Shown piece after piece: positions 8,149-17,160 of a stretch of DNA of 64,000 bases. The stretch is from CAITWD01 sp963727285 (lineage in GTDB: Bacteria; Actinomycetota; Thermoleophilia; Miltoncostaeales; Miltoncostaeaceae): positions 1,178,001-1,242,000 of the forward strand of contig CAVSFF010000009.1 in the NCBI GenBank assembly GCA_963727285.1. The letters are read 5' to 3'. The notes under the pieces were generated by a model. That model saw only the letters and a program-made list of their open reading frames with translations, had not been told where the DNA came from and searched no databases. The translations under genes and the position numbers were made by a program. Position 1 is the first letter of the stretch, and each line of letters begins with the position of its first letter.

Positions 8149-8961
8149 ATGACTGATACCGAGCAGCCCTCCATCCTCATCATCGAAGACGACGAGAGCA
8201 CCGGGGAGGCCGTGGCCTTTCACCTCGGGCGCGCGGGCTTCGCGCCACGCCTCGAGGCGGACGGGCTCGCCGGCCTGCAGGCGCTCAAGAGCGGACTGCC
8301 CGACGTCCTCGTCCTCGACCTGATGCTGCCGCACATCGACGGGTGGCACCTGATCCGGGAGGTGCGCTCATGGGCGCCGAACCTGCCGATCATCGTGATG
8401 ACCGCCCGCACCAACGAGCACGATCGGGTCGAGGTCCTCGCGCTGGGCGCCGACGACGTCGTCTCGAAGCCGTTCTCGATGCGCGAACTGGTGGCCCGCG
8501 TCTCGGCCGCGGTCCGTCGCGCTTCCGTCGCGCAGGCCGACTCCGAGCGCAAGGAGATCGTCGCCGGGGACCTGGTCATCGACCCGGACCGCCTGGCCGT
8601 CGCCATCGCCGGCGAGCCGATCGACCTGACCCCGCTGGAGTTCAAGCTGCTCTGGGTGCTCAGCGAGCACCGCGGACGGGCGCTGTCGCGGGACGTCATC
8701 TACGAGCGGGTATGGCGGGCCGATCGCGGTCACGGTGACCGGTCGGTCGATGTCCTCGTCCGGCGTCTGCGGCGCAAGGTGGACGAGATCGGCGGCGCCT
8801 ACACCTACATCCAGACCCAGCACGGGGTCGGGTACCGGTTCGACGCCATGCTGCGCCGGATGCCCTCCACCAGCGCGCCGACGGTTCGCGAGGAGCACCT
8901 CTACGCGGGCCGGACGGCCCACGCGCCGTTCGTGCACCCCGCGCGGCTCGGCTCAGGCTGA
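8149..8961 (+). CDS. OmpR/PhoB-family response regulator, probable Pho regulator
   Basis: Two-component DNA-binding response regulator of 270 residues. The receiver domain (about residues 8-120) has the acidic pair EDD, the phospho-acceptor Asp in VLVLDLMLPHIDGW, the Thr in MTAR and the Lys in VSKPF. The winged-helix output domain (about 140-235) has LTPLEFKLLWVL, the recognition-helix region DRSVDVLVRRLRRKVD and the wing GVGYRF. About 30 extra C-terminal residues follow the wing. ATG 8149 was chosen; the open frame back to 7999 runs through the PHO box. No histidine kinase or phoU is adjacent, so the sensor must be elsewhere. Assignment to phosphate control rests on its divergent position to pstS and on the operator repeats. 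Confidence 0.85.
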   Translation: MTDTEQPSILIIEDDESTGEAVAFHLGRAGFAPRLEADGLAGLQALKSGLPDVLVLDLMLPHIDGWHLIREVRSWAPNLPIIVMTARTNEHDRVEVLALGADDVVSKPFSMRELVARVSAAVRRASVAQADSERKEIVAGDLVIDPDRLAVAIAGEPIDLTPLEFKLLWVLSEHRGRALSRDVIYERVWRADRGHGDRSVDVLVRRLRRKVDEIGGAYTYIQTQHGVGYRFDAMLRRMPSTSAPTVREEHLYAGRTAHAPFVHPARLGSG

Positions 8962-10020
8962 CTCGGTCAGGCGCTGCGCTTCCGGCAGCGCCTTGAGCTT
9001 GCGCAGCGTGTTGTTCTCGATCTGACGGATCCGCTCACGGGTGACGCCGAACTCGCGTCCGACCTCTTCGAGCGTGCGGGGCTGGTCGCCCGTGAGACCG
9101 AACCGCAGTTCGAGCACCTGGCGCTCGCGCTCGGGAAGCGTGTCGAGGGCGCGGCGGATGTCGGTCTCGCGGAGGGTGCGCGATGCCTCGTCAAACGGCG
9201 AGGGTGCGGCCTCGTCCTCGACGAAGTCGCCGAGTGATGAGTCCTCGTCTTCGCCGACCGGCCGTTCGAGGCTGATCGGCTGCTGGGCCAGGCGCAGCAG
9301 CTCCCGGACCTCCGCGACGTCCATGCGAAGTTCGCGCGCCAGCTCCTCGGGCTTCGGCTCACGCCCGAGGTTCTGGGTCATCTGGCGTTCCATCTGGACC
9401 ACGCGGTTGAGCTTTTCGACCATGTGGACCGGAATGCGGATCGTGCGCGCCTTGTCGGCGATCGCCCGCGTGACCGCCTGCCGGATCCACCACGTCGCGT
9501 AGGTGGAGAACTTGTATCCGCGCCGGTAGTCGAACTTCTCGACGGCGCGGATGAGCCCGAGGCTGCCTTCCTGGATGAGATCCAAAAACGACAGGCCGCG
9601 GCCCAGATACCCCTTGGCGATGCTTACCACGAGCCGCAGGTTGGCCTCGATCATCTCGTCCTTGGCGCGCATATCGCCGCGCTCGATGCGCTTGGCGAGC
9701 GCGACCTCCTGGCTGGCGGTCAGCAGCGGAACGCGGCCGATCTCGCGGAGGTACATGCGCAGCGAATCGAGGCTCGGATCGATCGTCAGGTCGACGTTGG
9801 CCGTCTCGCGTTCGGGTTCCGGTTCGGCGCTCTCGACGATCTCGATGCCGCGCTCGGTGAGGTCGGTGAGGAACCGCTCGAGCTGATCGGGAGCCAGCTC
9901 GTGATCCTCGAAGGCCGCGACGATATCGTCGTAGGTCAGGGAGCCCTTGTCGCGACCCTCCCGGATGAGGGTCCGCATGATCGCCGTGACCGCGCTGGCT
10001 GCTTCGGGTGGCCCTGGCAT
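8953..10020 (-). CDS. Primary RNA polymerase sigma factor (sigma-70 group 1)
   Basis: Directs RNA polymerase to housekeeping promoters. It is 355 residues and compact but complete: a short region 1.1 (about residues 15-65), region 1.2 (DSLRMYLREIGRVPLLT), region 2 (LRLVVSIAKGYLGRGLSFLDLIQEG, with YKFSTYATWWIRQAV for -10 recognition), region 3, and region 4.2 helix-turn-helix (EEVGREFGVTRERIRQIE). ATG 10020 is preferred over the longer frame because AGAGGA lies 8 bases upstream. Its stop overlaps that of the convergent response regulator by nine bases. A second sigma-70 at 18.9-20 kb lacks region 1.1, so this one is the better candidate for the essential factor (RpoD/SigA). Confidence 0.93.
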   Translation of the reverse strand: MPGPPEAASAVTAIMRTLIREGRDKGSLTYDDIVAAFEDHELAPDQLERFLTDLTERGIEIVESAEPEPERETANVDLTIDPSLDSLRMYLREIGRVPLLTASQEVALAKRIERGDMRAKDEMIEANLRLVVSIAKGYLGRGLSFLDLIQEGSLGLIRAVEKFDYRRGYKFSTYATWWIRQAVTRAIADKARTIRIPVHMVEKLNRVVQMERQMTQNLGREPKPEELARELRMDVAEVRELLRLAQQPISLERPVGEDEDSSLGDFVEDEAAPSPFDEASRTLRETDIRRALDTLPERERQVLELRFGLTGDQPRTLEEVGREFGVTRERIRQIENNTLRKLKALPEAQRLTESA

Positions 10021-10192
10021 ACAGTCGTCCTCTGGGGGGGACTCGGGAACGTAACCCCAAGGATTGTAGTGGTTCGCACAAGCCCCCCGTTCTCCCCACC
10101 CTTGCGCGGAAATGCTGCCATCCTGTGACCCGATATCGGCCCCCGGTGTCTCCCACGCCAGCTCCCGCTTCGCGGCAACCGAAAGGCCCACG

Positions 10193-11191
10193 ATGACCAG
10201 TAGGGCGATCCTTCCGCTCGAGGATCTTCAGCAGAGCCAGCCTCCGGCCCCGATCAGCCTGACCAAGGCCGGCGTCACGCGGTCCGCCAAGGCGATCCGC
10301 ATCAGCTACGAGGGCGTCGAGCGCCTGTTCCAGGCTGAGATCGCGTGTTACGCCGACCTGAATCCCCAGCAGAAGGGCGTCCACATGTCGCGCTTCGAAG
10401 AGGGGATCAACGAGGCGATCGACCAGGTGGTCCTCGGCGAGGCGCTCGTCATCGAGTCGCTGGCGCAGCGGATCGCCGAGCGGGTCGTCAGCGCCCAGGG
10501 GGCCCTGCGGAGCGAGGTCACCATTCGCGCCAGCTACCCCAAGGTGCGCACGACGCCGGTCTCGCAGATCGAGAGCCAGGAGATGTATGAGCTGATCGGC
10601 GTGGCGGCGGCGACGCCGACCGGCGCCCGGCGCCTGGTCGGCGTGTCGGCACAGGGCATGAACGCCTGCCCGTGCGCCCAAGGCCTGATCCGTGCCCAGG
10701 CGGAGGTCGCCCTTGCCAACGACGGGTTCAGCCGCGAGCAGATCGGCCGGATCGTGATGCACGTCCCGATCGCGACGCACAATCAGCGCGCCCGGGGCAC
10801 CCTGTACGTCGGGTCAACCGATCTTGCCGCGGACGTGAACGCCGACACGCTGATCGCGATCGTCGAGGAGAGCATGTCCTCGGAGATCTACGAGCTGCTC
10901 AAGCGCACCGACGAGCAGTACATCGTCGATCGCGCCCACCGCCGTCCCCGCTTTGTCGAGGACAGCGTCCGCGAGATGGTGCGGGGCGTGGTCGAGCAGT
11001 TCCCGGAGCTTCCCGACGGCGCGTTCGTCTGGGCACATCAGGCCAATTTCGAGACCATCCACACTCACGATGTCGAGGCCGAGCGCTCCGGGACGCTCGG
11101 GGAGATCCGCGAGGAGCTCGCCGGCGGCAGCCACTCGATCCACCACACCGGCATGCGGGAGTGGCTGCACGGGGGGCTGCTCGCGGCGTGA
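10193..11191 (+). CDS. folE2: GTP cyclohydrolase FolE2 (type IB)
   Basis: Converts GTP to 7,8-dihydroneopterin triphosphate, the first step of folate biosynthesis, in place of the zinc enzyme FolE. The 332-residue protein shows the FolE2/MptA hallmarks: VHMSRFEEGINEA, the catalytic-cysteine segment GMNACPCAQ, a conserved HVPIATHNQRA, and EDSVREMVR with WAHQANFETIH near the C-terminus. ATG 10193 has an AAAGG ribosome site. It stands alone, divergent from the sigma gene and convergent with plsY. The short Gln/Pro-rich N-terminus before residue 24 is not conserved. Confidence 0.92.
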   Translation: MTSRAILPLEDLQQSQPPAPISLTKAGVTRSAKAIRISYEGVERLFQAEIACYADLNPQQKGVHMSRFEEGINEAIDQVVLGEALVIESLAQRIAERVVSAQGALRSEVTIRASYPKVRTTPVSQIESQEMYELIGVAAATPTGARRLVGVSAQGMNACPCAQGLIRAQAEVALANDGFSREQIGRIVMHVPIATHNQRARGTLYVGSTDLAADVNADTLIAIVEESMSSEIYELLKRTDEQYIVDRAHRRPRFVEDSVREMVRGVVEQFPELPDGAFVWAHQANFETIHTHDVEAERSGTLGEIREELAGGSHSIHHTGMREWLHGGLLAA

Positions 11192-11208
11192 GCCGGGTCG
11201 CCGGCGCG

Positions 11209-11802
11209 TCAGTCGCCGCGTCGCCCGAAATTCAGGCGGGGCTCCTGGCCGCGGCGCAGCCGTGCGATGTTGGTCCGGTGCCGGACGATCACCATGATCG
11301 CCGCGAGGACGGCGAACACGACCGTCGGCCACGGCGCGCCGAATCCAAGCACGAGGAACGGGAAGATCGCGGCGCAGACAATGCTGCCGACCGAGACGTA
11401 GCGGGTGACCCCGACGATCACCACCCAGATCACGAGCACGATCAGGGCCGGGATCGTCGCCAGCCCGATCATCGCCCCGCCGGCCACGGCAACCCCCTTG
11501 CCGCCCTTGAAGCCGAGCCAGACCGGGAAGACGTGGCCGACGATGGCCGCCGCCGCGGCGACGACCGGCCATGGGCTCGCGGTCGCCACGTTGGCGATCA
11601 CCACGGCAATCAGGCCCTTGGCGATGTCCAGCGCCATGACGGTGATCCCGATCCCCCGCCCGAGTTCACGGAAGACGTTGCTGGCGCCGACGTTCTTGCT
11701 GCCGACGGTGCGGATATCGATCCCGCGCGTCTTCCCGGCCAGGTAGGCGAAGGGGATCGATCCGAGCAGGTACGCGACGACGACAACGATCAGCTGCGTC
11801 AC
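11209..11802 (-). CDS. plsY: Acyl-phosphate:glycerol-3-phosphate acyltransferase PlsY
   Basis: Integral membrane enzyme that acylates sn-1 of glycerol-3-phosphate using acyl-phosphate, the first committed step of phospholipid synthesis. The 197-residue protein has about five hydrophobic helices and the three PlsY motifs: GSIPFAYLAGK near the N-terminus, GSKNVGASNVFRELG (residues about 35-49), and GHVFPVWLGFKGGKGVA in the middle. Its start overlaps the end of pgsA by four bases, so the two lipid genes are translated as a unit. Confidence 0.93.
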   Translation of the reverse strand: MTQLIVVVVAYLLGSIPFAYLAGKTRGIDIRTVGSKNVGASNVFRELGRGIGITVMALDIAKGLIAVVIANVATASPWPVVAAAAAIVGHVFPVWLGFKGGKGVAVAGGAMIGLATIPALIVLVIWVVIVGVTRYVSVGSIVCAAIFPFLVLGFGAPWPTVVFAVLAAIMVIVRHRTNIARLRRGQEPRLNFGRRGD

Positions 11803-12377
11803 GGATCAACCCCGGAATGGGCGTCCGGCGCGCGCATCTCGAACAGTCGCCGGCGCGCCATGATGAAGTAGTAGACCCCCGAGAGGACCGTCAGCACGAG
11901 CGCGATGTAGAGCAGCGGGTTGTCGATCCACGACCAGCGATGCGGCGCGATGAACGCCAGCAGCGCCAGGTTCTGGCTGAGCGTCTTCGCCTTCCCGAGC
12001 CGTCCGGCCGGAATTACCAGGCGCTCGTTGACGGCGACCAGGCGCAGGCCGGTGACGGCGAACTCGCGGGTGATGATGATCATGGCCGCCCAGGCGCCGA
12101 CCGATCCGAGCTGGACCAGGCACAGGAGCACCCCGGAGACCAGGAGCTTGTCGGCAAGCGGGTCGAGGAAGGCGCCCGCGACGGTCACCTGGCCCCGCGA
12201 GCGGGCCAACCAGCCGTCGAGCGAATCCGTCGCGGCCGCGAACGCGTAGAGCCCCGCCGCCCACCAGCGTGTCTGGTCGGTGTTGACGAGCACCAGCGCC
12301 ATCACCACCGGGATGGTGCAGATCCGCACCGCGGTGACCCACAAGGCAGCGTTCACACGCGCAATGCTACGTACCAT
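11799..12377 (-). CDS. pgsA: CDP-alcohol phosphatidyltransferase, probable PgsA
   Basis: Probably makes phosphatidylglycerol-phosphate from CDP-diacylglycerol and glycerol-3-phosphate. The full CDP-alcohol phosphatidyltransferase signature D-x2-D-G-x2-A-R-x8-G-x3-D-x3-D is seen as DSLDGWLARSRGQVTVAGAF followed by LDPLADKLL (about residues 52-80). Several hydrophobic helices follow in the 192-residue chain. Pairing with plsY favours PgsA over other members such as cardiolipin or phosphatidylinositol-phosphate synthases. It is the first gene of the pgsA-plsY unit and is divergent from the ACT protein. Confidence 0.85.
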   Translation of the reverse strand: MVRSIARVNAALWVTAVRICTIPVVMALVLVNTDQTRWWAAGLYAFAAATDSLDGWLARSRGQVTVAGAFLDPLADKLLVSGVLLCLVQLGSVGAWAAMIIITREFAVTGLRLVAVNERLVIPAGRLGKAKTLSQNLALLAFIAPHRWSWIDNPLLYIALVLTVLSGVYYFIMARRRLFEMRAPDAHSGVDP

Positions 12378-12406
12378 CGCCGCGACATGGCGTGTACCGT
12401 GCGCGC

Positions 12407-12937
12407 ATGAACGAGATCGCCGTCACCGCCGTCGGTGCCGACCGCCCCGGAATCGTCGCCGCCCTGACGGAAGCGCTCCTGGACCTCGGCGGCAACCTGG
12501 CCGACGTGCGCGCGGCGCTGCTGCGCGGATCGTTTGCCGTGGCGCTCCTGGTCCACGTTCCCGACGACGTCACCTCCGCGGACGTGGACGCGGCCCTGCG
12601 CCCGGTCGCCGACCGTCTCGGACTGGGGCTGTATACGGGTCCGGCGGCACCGGATCACGCCCATTCGGGACCGCTCGAGCACGTGATCGTGTCCGTTTAC
12701 GGCGCGGACCATCCCGGCATCGTCCACGCCGTGACCGGCGGCCTTGCCGACGCGGGCGCGAATATCGTCGACCTGTCATCGAGCGTGTCGCACGCCTCGG
12801 CCATCTATCAGCTCGCCATCGAGGTGGAGCTGCCGCCGGGCGTCTCCGGCGACGACCTCGAAGGGCTCCTGCGTCCGATCGCCGTCGCCAACGATGTCGA
12901 CCTGTCGATCATCCCGGTCACGGACGAGCTGCTCTAG
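12407..12937 (+). CDS. Tandem ACT-domain protein (GcvR-like)
   Basis: 176 residues made of two ACT domains (about 3-75 and 93-165), the layout of the GcvR-like regulators that sense amino acids. Each domain opens with a matching glycine-containing loop, GADRPGIVAALTEALLDLGG and GADHPGIVHAVTGGLADAG. There is no DNA-binding domain, so any regulatory role would be through protein contacts. No Shine-Dalgarno is evident before ATG 12407, but a TACCGT hexamer sits six bases upstream, which would fit a leaderless message. The ligand and target are unknown. Confidence 0.75.
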   Translation: MNEIAVTAVGADRPGIVAALTEALLDLGGNLADVRAALLRGSFAVALLVHVPDDVTSADVDAALRPVADRLGLGLYTGPAAPDHAHSGPLEHVIVSVYGADHPGIVHAVTGGLADAGANIVDLSSSVSHASAIYQLAIEVELPPGVSGDDLEGLLRPIAVANDVDLSIIPVTDELL

Positions 12938-12964
12938 CGGTGGCACCGGGGGTCAGGAGGCGCG

Positions 12965-13594
12965 GTGGCGCCTGAGATCGTGGTCTACCCGGACCGGCGG
13001 CTCAAGACGCCATGTGCGCCGATCGTGGATATCGGACCCGGGGTGCTGGCGTTGGCCGCCGCGCTGGAGGAGGTTGCACGCGCCTACCCGCGCACGGTCG
13101 GGGTCGCCGCCCCGCAGATCGGCGCGCTGGTGCGCATGGTGTTTGTCGATTGCACCGGACACAAGAAGGTGCCCTCCCCGCGCAGCCCGCGGATCCTCGT
13201 CGATCCCGTGGTCACGGCACGCGAGGGCAGCGAGATCGGCCGCGAGGGATGCCTCTCCCTGCCCGAGATCACGGCCAACGTGAGGCGGGCAACGCGGATC
13301 GAGGTCGTCGCGCGCGATCTGGCCGGCCGCCCCTTGCGGTTTGAGACCGACGGGTTCGAGGCTCGGGTCGTCCTGCACGAACTCGACCACCTTGACGGGG
13401 TCCTGATCCTCGACCGGGTGGCGTCGGCGGGCGACATCTTTCCGCGCAAGGTCCGGTCGCGCTCGCCCGGAGCGGCGGGCTCGGGCGGCGGCTACTTATC
13501 CACCCGTCATGCGCGCCAGCCGCCCCCGGCCGGGATGCGTCCGAGTTTCTTGACGTCGATGTGGACGAGCTCGCCCGGTTGTGCGCGCTCATAG
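12965..13594 (+). CDS. def: Peptide deformylase with C-terminus altered by an IS relic
   Basis: Removes the formyl group from nascent polypeptides using a bound metal ion. All three motifs are present: GVAAPQIG (motif I, near residue 46), EGCLSLP (motif II, metal Cys) and HELDHLDG (motif III, HExxH metal site and catalytic Glu). Family proteins normally end shortly after motif III plus a helix, here near FPRKVRSRS. Instead the frame continues for about 45 residues. Roughly the last 28 (from RHARQPPPAG) are encoded antisense to the IS481 transposase remnant, so the stop codon is supplied by the insertion. The catalytic core is intact and probably active. Confidence 0.9.
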   Translation: MAPEIVVYPDRRLKTPCAPIVDIGPGVLALAAALEEVARAYPRTVGVAAPQIGALVRMVFVDCTGHKKVPSPRSPRILVDPVVTAREGSEIGREGCLSLPEITANVRRATRIEVVARDLAGRPLRFETDGFEARVVLHELDHLDGVLILDRVASAGDIFPRKVRSRSPGAAGSGGGYLSTRHARQPPPAGMRPSFLTSMWTSSPGCARS

Positions 13595-14027
13595 CGCACA
13601 CCTGTCACCGGCCCGCGGCGCACGGGGATCCCGGTCAGGGCATCGAGATCGCGCACATGCGGCATCCGGTGACGGCCAAGGATCCGCCCGACGGTGGCCG
13701 CGCACATCCCCAGTTCGGCCGCGATCCAATCTTGTCCACGGCGATGGCGGCGACGCAACGCACACACCTGTCGCTCGAGATCGGCCGGGGTGCGATGCGG
13801 GATGCGGTGCGGACGGCTGGAGCGAGCGACAAGACCCGCCACACCTTCGGTGCGGTAGCGCGCCCACCACTTGTAGATACAGGTGCGTGAGCAACCCAAC
13901 TGGGCTGCGACATCGGCCACGCGATACCCGGCCCGCACGCGTTCGACGGCAAGCAGTCTTCCGTGGGGGGTCAGACGGGCATTAGGGTGCGACACGAGGA
14001 CCTCCGGAGTCGAGCGCCCCGAGTACA
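13507..14027 (-). mobile_element. IS481-family insertion sequence relic (5' half of the transposase)
   Basis: From GTG 13995 the minus strand encodes about 162 residues of an IS481-type transposase. It begins SHPNARLTPHGR, continues through two helix-turn-helix units (VADVAAQLGCSRTCIYKWW and a second before LGRHRMPHVRD), and ends at ELVHIDVKKLGRIPAGGGW, just after the first catalytic Asp of the DDE triad. The remaining DDE residues and the right end are gone. The left end may be the TGTACTC at 14027. It cannot transpose. It joins def on one side and a hypothetical gene on the other. Confidence 0.85.
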
Positions 14028-14439
14028 CGTCGTCGCCGTCGCCCCGGCGGACGGCGTGGACCGGATTGCCGGCTGCGTCCCACTGGTAGTACGAGCAGGC
14101 GGGCCCCATCGCCGGTTCGTAGGTCTCGACCTTGGGGTTGCGGCCGATGTCGCGTGCCGCCGCCGAATGGCGCAGCAGGCTCGGATCGTCATTCTCGGGC
14201 CACACGATGATCAGGTGCGCGGCGGTCAGATGGGTGGCCACGAACGTGCACTCGACGGCGGGGCAGGGCCACGGGTCGGTCCGCACGCAGTACCACCCGG
14301 TGTAGTCCTCGCCGGAGTCGTCGGTCCAGAGGTCCTCGTCGACCTCCTCGTCGAACGCGAAATCGGGCTCGGCGATCATCGGTTCCTGGATCGTGATCGG
14401 ACTCGGGTTGTACTCCGGGTAGCCGGGCAGTTCAGGCAT
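13507..14439 (-). CDS. Conserved-looking hypothetical protein read through into the IS481 remnant
   Basis: The first about 137 residues (MPELPGYPEYNPSP onward) form a soluble, acidic, aromatic-rich protein with DEEVDEDLWTDDSGEDYTGW and three cysteines (WYCVRTDPWPCPAVEC). I do not recognise a named family. Coding is credible because its ATG (14439) overlaps the moaE stop by eight bases. After residue about 137 the frame runs without a stop into the transposase relic, giving a 310-residue chimera, so the native C-terminus has been lost or replaced. A molybdopterin-related role is suggested only by position. Confidence 0.6.
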   Translation of the reverse strand: MPELPGYPEYNPSPITIQEPMIAEPDFAFDEEVDEDLWTDDSGEDYTGWYCVRTDPWPCPAVECTFVATHLTAAHLIIVWPENDDPSLLRHSAAARDIGRNPKVETYEPAMGPACSYYQWDAAGNPVHAVRRGDGDDVYSGRSTPEVLVSHPNARLTPHGRLLAVERVRAGYRVADVAAQLGCSRTCIYKWWARYRTEGVAGLVARSSRPHRIPHRTPADLERQVCALRRRHRRGQDWIAAELGMCAATVGRILGRHRMPHVRDLDALTGIPVRRGPVTGVRYERAQPGELVHIDVKKLGRIPAGGGWRA

Positions 14440-14885
14440 CTGTCGTCCCTGGTCGGTCGTTGGCGTCGTCGCCGGGTGCAACATCATCGAACCACGCCGC
14501 GGTGCCATCGGCAAAGTGGGCGCGCTTCCAGATCGGGACACGGACCTTGAGCTCGTCGATCGCGTAGCGGCAGGCGGCGAAAGCCTCGGCGCGATGGGGC
14601 GCCGAGGCGGCGATGCCGACCGAGGCCTCTCCGACGGGGACGACGCCGGTGCGGTGGCGGATCCTGACGACGGCCCCGAACCGTGCCTCGGCCTCACGGA
14701 TGATCGCCCGGATCTCGCCCTCGGCGAGCGCCGCATAGGCGACATATTCGATCGCCACGATACGCACGCCGATCGGCTTCCCGACGCGTCATTCCAAGGA
14801 ACGTGGCCAGGCCGCCGTGCTCGGGGTCGGTGACCTCTCCGGCCAAGGCGGCGAGGTCGATCGCGTCCGGGGTGAGCGACGACAC
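14432..14885 (-). CDS. moaE: Molybdopterin synthase catalytic subunit MoaE, frame interrupted
   Basis: The large subunit of molybdopterin synthase transfers sulfur from MoaD thiocarboxylate to cyclic pyranopterin phosphate. The N-terminal part, from GTG 14885, reads LTPDAIDLAALAGEVTDPEH and GGLATFLGMTRR. At about base 14771 the sequence switches frame to VRIVAIEYVAYAALAEGEIR, RHRTGVVPVGEASVGIAAS, HRAEAFAACRYAIDELK and VPIWKRAHFADG, all classic MoaE motifs including the PIWK lysine. One surplus base explains the break. The two halves together give about 150 residues, the normal length. GTG 14885 follows the moaD stop by two bases, and the stop overlaps the next gene. Confidence 0.85.
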
Positions 14886-14887
14886 CG

Positions 14888-15151
14888 CTAGCCGCCCGAG
14901 ACCGGCAGCAGGATCGCGATCCGGTCGCCGGATTCGACGGGGGTCGCGGGCTCCGCCCATTCGTCGTTGCGCGCATAGCGGACGCCGTCCGGGGCGGAGC
15001 GGCGCCCGAGCGGCTCGGGAAGCGCGGGCCAGATCTCGGAGACTGTCGCCCCCGCGGGCAAGGTGATCTGGCAGCTGTCCCGGCCCGCGCGCTCGCGCAG
15101 CGCGGCGAACAGCAGGACGGTCACGACGAGGGGCGCGGTCATCGGATCCAT
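14888..15151 (-). CDS. moaD: Molybdopterin synthase small subunit MoaD
   Basis: Ubiquitin-like sulfur carrier of 87 residues. It begins near MDPMTAPLVVTVLLFAALRE, continues through the beta-grasp fold (ITLPAGATVSEIW) and ends in the essential Gly-Gly tail (AILLPVSGG), which is adenylated and thiocarboxylated. ATG 15151 is preferred; ATG 15142 is an alternative, and a longer reading to 15328 has no support. It is the first gene of a moaD-moaE-hypothetical unit. moaA lies far away at 58.9 kb and the molybdate importer at 54 kb. Confidence 0.88.
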   Translation of the reverse strand: MDPMTAPLVVTVLLFAALRERAGRDSCQITLPAGATVSEIWPALPEPLGRRSAPDGVRYARNDEWAEPATPVESGDRIAILLPVSGG

Positions 15152-15368
15152 GATGGCAGGGGGGGCGCCGGATGGCCGTCCGACCGCGGGGTGGCGACCG
15201 CGGTTTTGTAAGCTTGCGGGCGTCGTGACGTTCGGCATGCCGGCACGCACGAACGGGCGCCGCGCCGGGAGCGTCCGCGCCGTCCGGCGCGGGTGATGCC
15301 GGGGACGCCCGTCGCGTTCCCTACACATTTCCCCGCGGTGGCGTGCCCGACGGGCACTCGGAGGTCCG

Positions 15369-16927
<1,559 letters not shown>

Positions 16928-16931
<4 letters not shown>

Positions 16932-17131
16932 GGTACCAGATCACCGGCGCGCCCGAGCCCGAGGTCGCCGCCGCGATCATCGCCGCCGTCGAGTCCGTGC
17001 TCCGTCCGGCGCCCGCGTCCGCGCCGCCGCCACGCCCGGCGTGGCTGGTGGCCGGCATCCGCGACAACCTGAGGTCCGCGCCGTCAGTCGCCGCCGGCGT
17101 CAGTTGGCGCAGCCCGTCACTTCCGTCCTGA
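16928..17131 (+). CDS. Acyl-CoA carboxylase epsilon subunit
   Basis: A 67-residue protein between the beta and alpha carboxylase genes, overlapping beta by four bases (GTGA). It has the family pattern: a short N-terminal beta/helix segment (GAPEPEVAAAIIAAVESVL), a Pro/Ala linker, and a C-terminal Trp/Arg-containing segment (PAWLVAGIRDNLR, then VSWRSPSLPS). Such subunits stabilise the alpha-beta complex in actinobacteria. Sequence conservation in this family is weak, so the call leans on position and pattern. Confidence 0.75.
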
Positions 17132-17160
17132 ATTCACCGAACCCCGGAGATCCCGTCAGC

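Noticed and set aside
13507..14976. A single 489-residue protein on the minus strand
   Set aside because: Its N-terminal 179 residues are out of frame with moaE coding on the same strand. Only the part from ATG 14439 is supported, and its second half is an IS481 remnant.
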